Below, one piece after another: positions 1 to 6,149 of a stretch of DNA of 20,726 nt. Made by a program: the position numbers and the translations under genes. The stretch spans positions 1 to 20,726 of IMG/VR virus record IMGVR_UViG_3300031774_001564; one strand, 5' to 3'. This DNA is from a virus. Every line of letters begins with the position of its first letter. Within the stretch, counting starts at the first letter, position 1. The notes beneath the pieces were generated by a model. That model ran no database searches. It was not told where the DNA came from and was given only the letters and a program-made list of their open reading frames with translations.

Positions 1-1
1 T

Positions 2-340
2 ATCGTAGTACACATAGATAAAGACCTTGATTGTATCGTAGGACAGCACTATAACCCTCGTAGATCAGAGTTCTATGAGATCGATGAAAACACTGCTGAC
101 CTTAAGTACTGGCTTCAGATGCTTAAGGGTGATCCTACTGATAACCTTCCGGGGCTACCTAAGATTGGCCCCAAGAAGGCAGAGAAAATGCTTAATGGTG
201 TTCCTATGGAACGTAGAAAGAACCGAGTCATTGCAGCTTATAGAGCTAAATATGGCATAGTCAATTGGAAGGAGAAGTTATTAGAAACTGCTAACGGTAT
301 TCATATACTACGCAGTGCTGACGACTTCTTTAAGGTGTAA
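2..340 (+). CDS. 5'-3' exonuclease, FEN / T7 gp6 type (partial, C-terminal part)
   Basis: This is the C-terminal 112 residues of a gene that begins before the window; the frame is open to the left edge. Near the left edge it reads DKDLDCIVG, the end of the metal-binding nuclease core. About 30 residues later comes GDPTDNLPGLPKIGPKKA, the helix-3-turn-helix DNA-binding motif of FEN-1, the Pol I 5' nuclease and T7 gp6. In T7-like phages this enzyme removes RNA primers, degrades host DNA to supply nucleotides and acts in recombination. The stop (338-340) is one base from the next ATG, and the AAGG of the next ribosome binding site lies inside this gene, so translation is probably coupled. The family call is firm. 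Completeness and the exact subfamily cannot be judged here. Confidence 0.9.
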   Translation: MVVHIDKDLDCIVGQHYNPRRSEFYEIDENTADLKYWLQMLKGDPTDNLPGLPKIGPKKAEKMLNGVPMERRKNRVIAAYRAKYGIVNWKEKLLETANGIHILRSADDFFKV

Positions 341-341
341 T

Positions 342-1007
342 ATGCAAGACCATCAACGTTATGAAGATGTAATAATCACTGCTGTCTCTACTGCAGACAA
401 CGGTGGTTGGGTTGGTATCACTACCGAAGAGCATGGTGAAATCAGATGTAAGTCTAACTTACGTACTAAACTTAAGTTAAAGAAAGGATGGGAAGGTGAC
501 CTGACTGTATGGGTTAACCCTAACGGTGGCACTGTGTGTGTTGCTTTTGATCAGAAAGCTTGGAAGCATACGGGTGCTATGGCACAACCACATGGTCAAT
601 GGGAATTGACTGCTGGTCTAACTGAACTACACCCTTATGAGAAGGAGGGGTTCGTCTATCGAATCACTGAAATCTCTACTGGTAAGATGTATATCGGTAA
701 GAAGTCTTACTGGAACTACAGCAAAGGTAAACGTGTACGACAATCTAATTGGAAAATATACGGCTCTTCAGGTGTAGATACTGCTGAGAAAGTCTCAGAC
801 AATCCTGAAGCCTTTGAATACGAAATACTTTGTGAAGCGCCTGACAAATCTGGTTTGAACTATATGGAAGTGTATTACCAAATAAAGTTCGAAGCATTGA
901 CATCAGTTGACGAGCAAGGTGAAAAGCTTTATTACAACAAAACACTTGGTAGTGAGAAATGGATGCTCACCCAATCATTTATTGAGGAGTACAATGAAAC
1001 AGCGTAA
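342..1007 (+). CDS. GIY-YIG family endonuclease with an unassigned N-terminal domain
   Basis: A 221-residue protein. I chose the ATG at 342 because AAGG (332-335) sits six bases upstream and the preceding gene stops at 340; an in-frame ATG at 315 lies inside that gene. Residues 103-200 form a GIY-YIG nuclease: GFVYRI (103-108), KMYIGKK (115-121), WKIYGSS (137-143), a candidate catalytic Glu in YMEVYYQ (E176) and a closing YYNKTLG. The family cuts DNA by a single metal-dependent active site; phage members are homing-type or host-DNA-degrading nucleases. Residues 1-75 look beta-rich (for example GGWVGITTEEHGEI and LTVWVNPNGGTVCVAF), and I do not recognise this part. It sits where a T7-like phage could use a junction or degradative endonuclease, but that role is inference. 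The gene overlaps the next one by 14 bases. Confidence 0.78.
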   Translation: MQDHQRYEDVIITAVSTADNGGWVGITTEEHGEIRCKSNLRTKLKLKKGWEGDLTVWVNPNGGTVCVAFDQKAWKHTGAMAQPHGQWELTAGLTELHPYEKEGFVYRITEISTGKMYIGKKSYWNYSKGKRVRQSNWKIYGSSGVDTAEKVSDNPEAFEYEILCEAPDKSGLNYMEVYYQIKFEALTSVDEQGEKLYYNKTLGSEKWMLTQSFIEEYNETA

Positions 1008-1209
1008 TCCATATTACAATTCTGTTCCAACACAACAGGTAATCAACGGAAAGAAAGCAGAGCCTGACATCACTGACTATGATGAGTTCATTGTTGATTA
1101 TCTTGTTGATAAAGAGGATAGAAGGAAGAATGTAACTAAACAAAGTAAAACAAGGCAACGGAAGAGGAACAATCGTTATGCCAAAGAAGAACGACTATAC
1201 GGAAAGTAA
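994..1209 (+). CDS. small basic protein, function unknown
   Basis: A 71-residue protein. The start at 994 is supported by GAGGAG at 984-989, four bases upstream, inside the end of the GIY-YIG gene. A longer reading of the same frame would run through that gene without a better site. The middle is acidic (PDITDYDEFIVDYLVDKED) and residues 42-64 are dominated by Lys and Arg, which suggests nucleic-acid contact or a tail that binds another protein. I do not recognise the family. It lies between two DNA-metabolism genes and overlaps the primase-helicase start by 32 bases, so a replication role is a guess from position. Confidence 0.65.
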   Translation: MKQRNPYYNSVPTQQVINGKKAEPDITDYDEFIVDYLVDKEDRRKNVTKQSKTRQRKRNNRYAKEERLYGK

Positions 1210-2842
1210 AGAGATAGGTAAAACAAAATGTCCTGCTTGTCCTAGCAGCGATGGCTTTACCTTATATGATGATGGACACGGTTACTGCTTTGTATGTAAC
1301 CATTATGAAAAAGAAATAGGAAAGGAAGAGGAAATGCCTCTAGACACTAACAATACTAGCCTTGAGCTATTTGAAAGTAATCTTGGCGACTGCCGAGGTG
1401 TAGAAGACCGTAGGATAACAAAGACTATTGCCGAACATTACGGTGTTCGTGTTAATTACGATGGCGATAGAAACATTATCGCTTATAACTACCCTTATCA
1501 CGCAGATACACATCACCCTATAGCGTATAAGATTAGAACATTACCTAAACAATTCAAAACAGTAGGAGACTTTAAAGATGTTTGGCCTTTCGGCGTTCAC
1601 GCTTTTCATGCAGGAGGAAAGAGACTTGTCATCACGGAGGGCGAGTTCGATGCAATGGCGGTCGCGCAAGCATCGCTTGATCACTATAATAAAATATATC
1701 CCGTTATATCAGTTGCAAGCTCTTCAAACCTTAAAAGCCTTCTTCACGCTAGGACATGGATCAGATCATTTGAAGAAGTAGTATTATTCTTTGATAATGA
1801 TACTGCTGGTAAGAAAGCCATTAAAGAAGCTGCTAATATTATCGGTATAGACAAAATAAAAATAGCTTCGTTAGGTAATATAGCTAAAGATCCTTGCGAA
1901 CTATATGTAGCTGCAGGTAAAGATGGTGTTATGCGTGCTGTATGGGATGCACAACCTTATAGCCCTGCTGGTATACTAGTAGGCCATGAGCCTGTATGGG
2001 AGCATTACCTAGCACGTAGAGAAACAGAGTCTGTGCTGTACCCACCTTGTCTTGAAGGTATCAATGATAAGACTAACGGTATGCGCTTTGGTGAGATAAC
2101 TTTATTCACTAGCGGTACTGGCAGCGGTAAATCTACTGTTATTAAAGAAATAGTGTTAGACTTATTAGAAAAGTCTAAAGATAAAATAGGTATGATATCA
2201 CTTGAAGAAAGTATTGGTGATACTGCTGAGAAGTTTATTCAAATGAAACTCGAACGTAACCTACAAGAGTATGATGTACCTCTTGAAGAACAGGAGGTGG
2301 CTAGTCGTGCTGTGTTTGGTTCAGAAAAGCTTGTTTTACTTGATCATCAAGGTTCTGTTGGTGATGAATCTCTTATTGATAAGATCGAGTATATGGCTCT
2401 TATGGGATGTAAATATCTTATCCTCGACCACATTACCATTGCCGTATCGGAGGGTGCTGAAGGGTATACTGGTAACGAAGCCATTGATAAAGTTATGTCT
2501 GACTTGCTCAAGCTTACTAAGAAGCATAACATCTGGCTCGGAGTTATTAGTCATCTTCGGAAAGTTCAGGGCGGTGGAACTACCTTTGAGCAAGGCAAGC
2601 TGCCTAGCATGGATGATATCAAAGGATCAGGATCTATTAAACAAATCTCTTTCGATATCATTGGATTTGCCAGAGACTTGGCGAATGAAGATGATGCCAC
2701 ACGAAACACTATCAACTTTGTGGTCCTTAAGAGCCGATTTACGGGTAAGACAGGGCCAGCTAAGCAAGCTAGATACAGCCATGATACAACTCGATTAACC
2801 TATCATGACAATGATCAAATAGACTTTGAGGTAGTGGCATGA
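1178..2842 (+). CDS. T7 gp4-like bifunctional DNA primase-helicase
   Basis: A 554-residue protein, close to the 566 of T7 gp4A. It unwinds DNA 5'-3' as a hexamer and makes primers at the fork. Zinc-binding cysteines C18, C21, C37 and C40 lie in the primase finger (KCPACPSSDG, YCFVCNHY). The TOPRIM primase core shows EGEFDA (154-159) and FFDNDTAG (204-211). The RecA-like helicase has Walker A SGTGSGKST (312-320), SLEES (341-345), Walker B YLILDH (413-418), GVISHLRK (455-462), DIKGSGSIKQIS (480-491) and an arginine-finger-like KSRFTG (518-523). The start at 1178 places the finger near the N-terminus, as in T7. An in-frame ATG at 1334 (Met53), just after the finger, has its own purine-rich site and may give a helicase-only form. 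The TGA overlaps the next ATG. Confidence 0.95.
   Translation: MPKKNDYTESKEIGKTKCPACPSSDGFTLYDDGHGYCFVCNHYEKEIGKEEEMPLDTNNTSLELFESNLGDCRGVEDRRITKTIAEHYGVRVNYDGDRNIIAYNYPYHADTHHPIAYKIRTLPKQFKTVGDFKDVWPFGVHAFHAGGKRLVITEGEFDAMAVAQASLDHYNKIYPVISVASSSNLKSLLHARTWIRSFEEVVLFFDNDTAGKKAIKEAANIIGIDKIKIASLGNIAKDPCELYVAAGKDGVMRAVWDAQPYSPAGILVGHEPVWEHYLARRETESVLYPPCLEGINDKTNGMRFGEITLFTSGTGSGKSTVIKEIVLDLLEKSKDKIGMISLEESIGDTAEKFIQMKLERNLQEYDVPLEEQEVASRAVFGSEKLVLLDHQGSVGDESLIDKIEYMALMGCKYLILDHITIAVSEGAEGYTGNEAIDKVMSDLLKLTKKHNIWLGVISHLRKVQGGGTTFEQGKLPSMDDIKGSGSIKQISFDIIGFARDLANEDDATRNTINFVVLKSRFTGKTGPAKQARYSHDTTRLTYHDNDQIDFEVVA
1320..1336 (+). promoter_or_regulatory. probable internal ribosome binding site and start of a short helicase form
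   Basis: A run reading GAAAGGAAGAGGAAATG holds AGGAAGAGG followed by an ATG (1334-1336) in frame with the primase-helicase at residue 53, just downstream of the zinc finger. T7 gene 4 is known to make a full-length 4A and a finger-less 4B from an internal start at Met64, and this layout matches that. The run also encodes Lys/Glu residues, which are purine-rich anyway, so chance is not excluded. Confidence 0.55.
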
Positions 2843-3024
2843 GCGAAACAGCTTTATATCATCAAATAGGTTTGCTGCAACAAGAGTTAAGCTGGTGTAA
2901 GCAAGCCTTAGAGCATACCACTAAAGAGAAAAATAAATACAGGAGTCAAGCCCTAATGAGGGCAAACAAAATTGAGGTACTTCAAGATGAACTACAAGAA
3001 ATCTATAAGAAGAAAAGCAATTAA
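2839..3024 (+). CDS. small putative coiled-coil protein
   Basis: A 61-residue protein whose ATG overlaps the TGA of the primase-helicase (ATGA), a classic coupled start. The sequence is rich in Leu, Gln, Lys and Glu with heptad-like spacing (IGLLQQELSWCKQAL, then ANKIEVLQDELQEIY) and no Gly or Pro, so it is probably a single long alpha-helix or coiled coil. No family is recognised. Its position suggests it accompanies the replication genes, perhaps as an adaptor; this is inference. Its last 38 bases overlap a short gene in another frame. Confidence 0.65.
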   Translation: MSETALYHQIGLLQQELSWCKQALEHTTKEKNKYRSQALMRANKIEVLQDELQEIYKKKSN

Positions 3025-3130
3025 GATTCAGAATTCAGATTCAAGAGGCGGTGGAAAGATACGACCTATGGTTGAAGCAATTGCCGCTGTGGAGAAACCT
3101 AATGACACTGAAAGAAGCAAGATACGATGA
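2987..3130 (+). CDS. very small basic protein overlapping two genes
   Basis: An ORF of 47 residues beginning MNYKKSIRRKAIKI and ending DTERSKIR. It starts at ATG 2987, with GAGGT at 2974-2978 placed eight bases upstream, and stops at 3130. It overlaps the end of the coiled-coil gene by 38 bases and the start of the dCMP deaminase by 29. It fills what would otherwise be a 77-base gap in a region where all other genes touch or overlap. The N-terminus is strongly basic. Function is unknown. It could be a spurious ORF, but its ribosome binding site and gap-filling position favour a real gene. Confidence 0.45.
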   Translation: MNYKKSIRRKAIKIQNSDSRGGGKIRPMVEAIAAVEKPNDTERSKIR

Positions 3131-3536
3131 CTTATATATGGACATTGCTAAACGTGTGTCGGAAATGTCTTACGACAGCGATACACAAGTTGGAGCCGTT
3201 ATCGTCAAGAACGGTAACATTATATCAATGGGTTGGAACGGGACTCCTGCAGGCTTCCCTAACGAGTGTAAGTCTGCTAGTAACGGTAGCACTCTTCCCT
3301 ATGTTATTCACGCTGAAGCTAATGCTATCTGCAAGTTATCTCGTGATGGCGGCAACGGATTGGATGCCACCCTCTACACTACGCTCGCGCCTTGTATGGA
3401 GTGTACTAAGCTTATCCTTCAGTCTGGCATCAAAGAAGTTGTGGTTGCTAAGGCAGAAGAAAAATATATGGATTCATTTAAGATCCTTAATGAGAAAGGT
3501 ATGATTAGACAATGCAAATCTATTACGGACAAATAG
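3102..3536 (+). CDS. dCMP deaminase
   Basis: A 144-residue zinc enzyme that converts dCMP to dUMP and so feeds dTMP synthesis for phage replication. Counting from the chosen start, the zinc and catalytic residues are HAE (70-72) and PCMEC (97-101). The stretch QVGAVIVKNG followed by GWNGTPAGFPNEC is the signature of the dCMP-deaminase branch of the cytidine deaminase-like fold. I chose ATG 3102 because GGAG at 3091-3094 lies seven bases upstream and the family usually begins shortly before the DDLYMDIA-type helix. A GTG at 3051, also preceded by a purine-rich site, would add 17 residues that look unlike the family. The next gene starts 25 bases before this stop. Confidence 0.92.
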   Translation: MTLKEARYDDLYMDIAKRVSEMSYDSDTQVGAVIVKNGNIISMGWNGTPAGFPNECKSASNGSTLPYVIHAEANAICKLSRDGGNGLDATLYTTLAPCMECTKLILQSGIKEVVVAKAEEKYMDSFKILNEKGMIRQCKSITDK

Positions 3537-3778
3537 AAGAAGAACCTAACTATGTAGCTTGGGTTCAATGCGATCGGGAAGATCTCGACGAGGTACGCGA
3601 GATGTTTCCTACTGAGGAATATGAATTAACTGTAGGTGTTAAGTCTAACTACGACCCTAGTACTTGCAGTGTAGAAACATTAAACAATCCACCAGCTCCA
3701 ACTTGGGGCGTAGACGTTTGGAAGCGAGAACTAAATGGAAGATGTGAAGGACTATCTCCTAACAAAGATTCGCGGTGA
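3512..3778 (+). CDS. small acidic protein, function unknown
   Basis: An 88-residue protein starting at ATG 3512 inside the end of the dCMP deaminase gene, with AAAGGT at 3495-3500 as a somewhat distant ribosome binding site. The N-terminal half is acidic (DREDLDEVREMFPTEEYEL). The C-terminal end overlaps the first 44 bases of the RNAP gene. No domain is recognised. Such small acidic early proteins of lytic phages sometimes inhibit host enzymes, but nothing here shows that. Confidence 0.6.
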   Translation: MQIYYGQIEEEPNYVAWVQCDREDLDEVREMFPTEEYELTVGVKSNYDPSTCSVETLNNPPAPTWGVDVWKRELNGRCEGLSPNKDSR

Positions 3779-5852
3779 AGACTTAGGTGTCAAGCCAAGG
3801 CGTAACCTACAATTAATGCGTATGATAGACACTGATGGTGTTGATATGCTTGACTTCTTAATTGAAGACATGATCACATACGCAAGAAAGACTATACAAC
3901 GCTGCTTTAAGCGTAGTAAAACAGAAGGAGAGACAGCCATTACTCAAGCTTCAATGGCGATTGGTAAACACATCATTGAGAACTGGGATAGCGATAACGT
4001 TAACTTCAGAGATCATGTTCGTGTTGGCGATCTTGTTATTGAGGGGCTAGTCATGTGCGGTTATCTCACTATTTCTGTTGGACATATGAAAAGTCGTAAG
4101 CCAGTAACTATCCATGCCACCGATAAATGGGGCGAAATGGAAGCAGTTGCTGGCAAAACTACTTGTATGACTGCAGATATCATTAGGCCAATCACTACTT
4201 TAATACAGGCCAATGATAAAAGCGTTATTAAAACGTGGGACAAGTCTAAAGAAAAGAAGTTTACTAATTATCTTAACCAACCATTTGTTAAGGCAATTGA
4301 TAAGCTACAAGCCACTAGATGGCTGGTCAACCCTGATGTGCATGAAGCTATCCTGCAGCAATGGGATTCCTTCATCAACAACGATGAGTATACAGGGGAG
4401 GACAAGAAAGAGAATGAAAAGCTTTATCAACGACAAGCATCTAAAAACCGAGAGGTTAAAGAGGTTATGGCTATCGCAGCTAAGTGGCTGCATACTGAGT
4501 TTAGCTTCTATCTTGATGCTGATTACCGTGGTAGGCTGTACTATTCCGAACCTTTCTTTAACTTTCAGGGTTCCGATATCGCTAGAGGGCAATTAATGTT
4601 TGCCAGAGGGCGTTTGTTTGACAGCAATGCTAGCTTCTGGTTAGGCGTGCATACTGCGTGCGCTTATAATCAGTCTTACGGTATCGATGAGATACCTGAC
4701 TGGGTGACTACTGACTATCGTAGTGCTTTAGAAGACGAAGAGCTAGACACCATCTCAGTAGACAAAATGACCCTAGAAGACAGAGCTATGTGGACACAGC
4801 AAAACATAGACAGCATAGTAGAGTTTGGTGGGCGTAAAGTGTTTATGCACGAAGCAGAGAAGCCTATCTCATTTTTGGCTTGCTGTATCGAGTGGTATAA
4901 GTATTCTCAGTGTGAAGGGGACTTCTATACTCGCTTACCTATTCCTATTGATGGGGCTAATAACGGCTGGCAACACCTAGGAGCTATGTCTAGGGACACG
5001 CTGACAGGCCGTCTGGTAGGCTTGATACCCACCCCTATCCAAAACGACTTCTATGTACAGGTGGCCAAGAGACTGTGCCAGAGGATGCCTGACTGGTTTG
5101 AAGAAAGACAAATGCCTATGAAGCATATCCGTAAAGGTATAGCTAAACGTGGAGCTATGACACGAGCTTATAGCTGTGGACAAAAGAAAATGTCTGAGTC
5201 TATGTACAGTGATTGTTATCAGTTCGGCTATACCGAGGAGTACAATATAAGCACTTGGGATTGCGATGAGCTTAGTAATCAAGTTATCCGGGCTATTCAA
5301 GAGGTTTGTCCGGGTCCACTAGATACTATGCGTTATCTCCAGCGACTAGCTGACCAAGAAATAACTAACTGGATGAGTACTTACGGCACTGACAGAGGAA
5401 AAGGAATTGAATGGACAACCCCTTCAGGCTTCCCTGTGATATACGAGTGCTATCGTACACGCCCCGTTAAAGTAGACTGCTACGGGTTTAACACACCCAC
5501 AGGTGAGATACGCTTTAAGCACGTTATCAGAGAGAAAACAGATATCCCTGACAGGCGTGGCTTTATGTGCGGTATCAGCCCTAACTTTGTGCATAGTATG
5601 GATGCCAGTCATATGGCATTAGTAGTTGCCAGTTGGGATCATGCCTTCGGCGCAGTCCATGACTCCTTCAGCACCCACGCTTGTGACGTTGAAGAGCTTA
5701 TGGTATCGACAAGAGAAAAGTTTGTAGAGATATACGACAAAGAAAACTTTTATAACGGTATACCATTTGGCTATGGCTATATGGGTGATGTACCTAGTAT
5801 TGGTGCATTAGATATTGATAAAGTAAAGGAGTCTGATTATTTCTTCTGTTAA
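3735..5852 (+). CDS. T7-type single-subunit DNA-dependent RNA polymerase
   Basis: A 705-residue RNAP, much shorter than the 883 of T7. An in-frame TAA (3732-3734) directly before the ATG fixes the start at 3735 or later. Conserved elements: DYRGR (263-267); motif A PIDGANNGWQH with catalytic D406; motif B KRGAMTRAY with K471 and Y479; PNFVHSMDASH (616-626); motif C VHDSFSTH with catalytic D643; and a C-terminal ESDYFFC like the ESDFAFA foot of T7 RNAP. DxxGR lies at 263 instead of 421, so the N-terminal promoter-binding domain is strongly reduced, and the segment between motifs A and B is about 29 residues shorter. The region of the specificity loop is kept. The position equivalent to T7 R627 is Lys (467). 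It should transcribe phage promoters. It is the last gene of its strand, directly followed by a terminator. Confidence 0.95.
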   Translation: MEDVKDYLLTKIRGEDLGVKPRRNLQLMRMIDTDGVDMLDFLIEDMITYARKTIQRCFKRSKTEGETAITQASMAIGKHIIENWDSDNVNFRDHVRVGDLVIEGLVMCGYLTISVGHMKSRKPVTIHATDKWGEMEAVAGKTTCMTADIIRPITTLIQANDKSVIKTWDKSKEKKFTNYLNQPFVKAIDKLQATRWLVNPDVHEAILQQWDSFINNDEYTGEDKKENEKLYQRQASKNREVKEVMAIAAKWLHTEFSFYLDADYRGRLYYSEPFFNFQGSDIARGQLMFARGRLFDSNASFWLGVHTACAYNQSYGIDEIPDWVTTDYRSALEDEELDTISVDKMTLEDRAMWTQQNIDSIVEFGGRKVFMHEAEKPISFLACCIEWYKYSQCEGDFYTRLPIPIDGANNGWQHLGAMSRDTLTGRLVGLIPTPIQNDFYVQVAKRLCQRMPDWFEERQMPMKHIRKGIAKRGAMTRAYSCGQKKMSESMYSDCYQFGYTEEYNISTWDCDELSNQVIRAIQEVCPGPLDTMRYLQRLADQEITNWMSTYGTDRGKGIEWTTPSGFPVIYECYRTRPVKVDCYGFNTPTGEIRFKHVIREKTDIPDRRGFMCGISPNFVHSMDASHMALVVASWDHAFGAVHDSFSTHACDVEELMVSTREKFVEIYDKENFYNGIPFGYGYMGDVPSIGALDIDKVKESDYFFC

Positions 5853-5904
5853 AAAAAATACCCCACAAGGTTTCCATATAGGATTCCCTGTGGGGTATTT
5901 TTAT
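5851..5904. terminator. bidirectional intrinsic terminator between converging gene blocks
   Basis: A perfect 14-bp stem (5854-5867 with 5889-5902, core ATACCCCACA / TGTGGGGTAT) is flanked by eight A on the left and five T on the right. Transcripts of either strand therefore end in a hairpin plus U tract. The 21-base loop has further short pairings (GG/CC and TCC/GGA). It starts right at the RNAP stop (5850-5852) and ends two bases from the stop of the opposite-strand 77-aa gene (5905-5907), so it serves both blocks. Confidence 0.93.
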
Positions 5905-6138
5905 TTAGCCTCTAGCTGCTTTTCTCATTCGACCAGCCTTTGCTCTTGCTTTATTCTCTGGCATCCCTTGTTTCATTAAGCCTTTGACATTGATTTCAAA
6001 TGCTCTTTGATACGCCGCATCATTAATCTTTGGGGTTCCAGCTAACTCTGGATCAAGCCTTAATGTATTGACAATATCAATATCGGTTACGCCTGTTCTA
6101 CTAAGTATATTATGATTTTTAAAGTTTTGTTTTTCCAT
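5905..6138 (-). CDS. small protein at the end of the virion operon, function unknown
   Basis: A 77-residue protein, last gene of the - strand block, with GAGGA seven bases before its ATG. That site overlaps the stop region of the upstream RNAP-like gene, so translation is probably coupled. It has a basic C-terminal third (MPENKARAKAGRMRKAARG) and no Cys. Residues 17-40 (VTDIDIVNTLRLDPELAGTPK) may form a short helical domain. No family is recognised. Being in the virion operon it may be a small structural or accessory protein; this is inference only. Confidence 0.7.
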   Translation of the reverse strand: MEKQNFKNHNILSRTGVTDIDIVNTLRLDPELAGTPKINDAAYQRAFEINVKGLMKQGMPENKARAKAGRMRKAARG

Positions 6139-6149
6139 ATGATTATCCT

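Noticed and set aside
907-993. Upstream ATG at 907 for the small basic protein
   Set aside because: It would overlap the GIY-YIG gene by 101 bases, whereas ATG 994 has GAGGAG four bases upstream and a 14-base overlap like its neighbours.
2271-2798. A 175-codon open frame on the + strand
   Set aside because: It is out of frame inside the helicase half of the primase-helicase, whose Walker and arginine-finger motifs prove the other frame. It has no family features.
3051-3101. GTG start at 3051 for the dCMP deaminase
   Set aside because: It would add 17 residues (rich in Trp and Leu) not typical of the family. The ATG at 3102 has a better-placed GGAG and the usual N-terminal helix follows it.
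1-5852. T7-like phage promoters in the early block
   Set aside because: No recurrent sequence of about 20 bases at gene junctions could be recognised. The junctions are almost all inside coding sequence, so any promoter would need transcript mapping to find.
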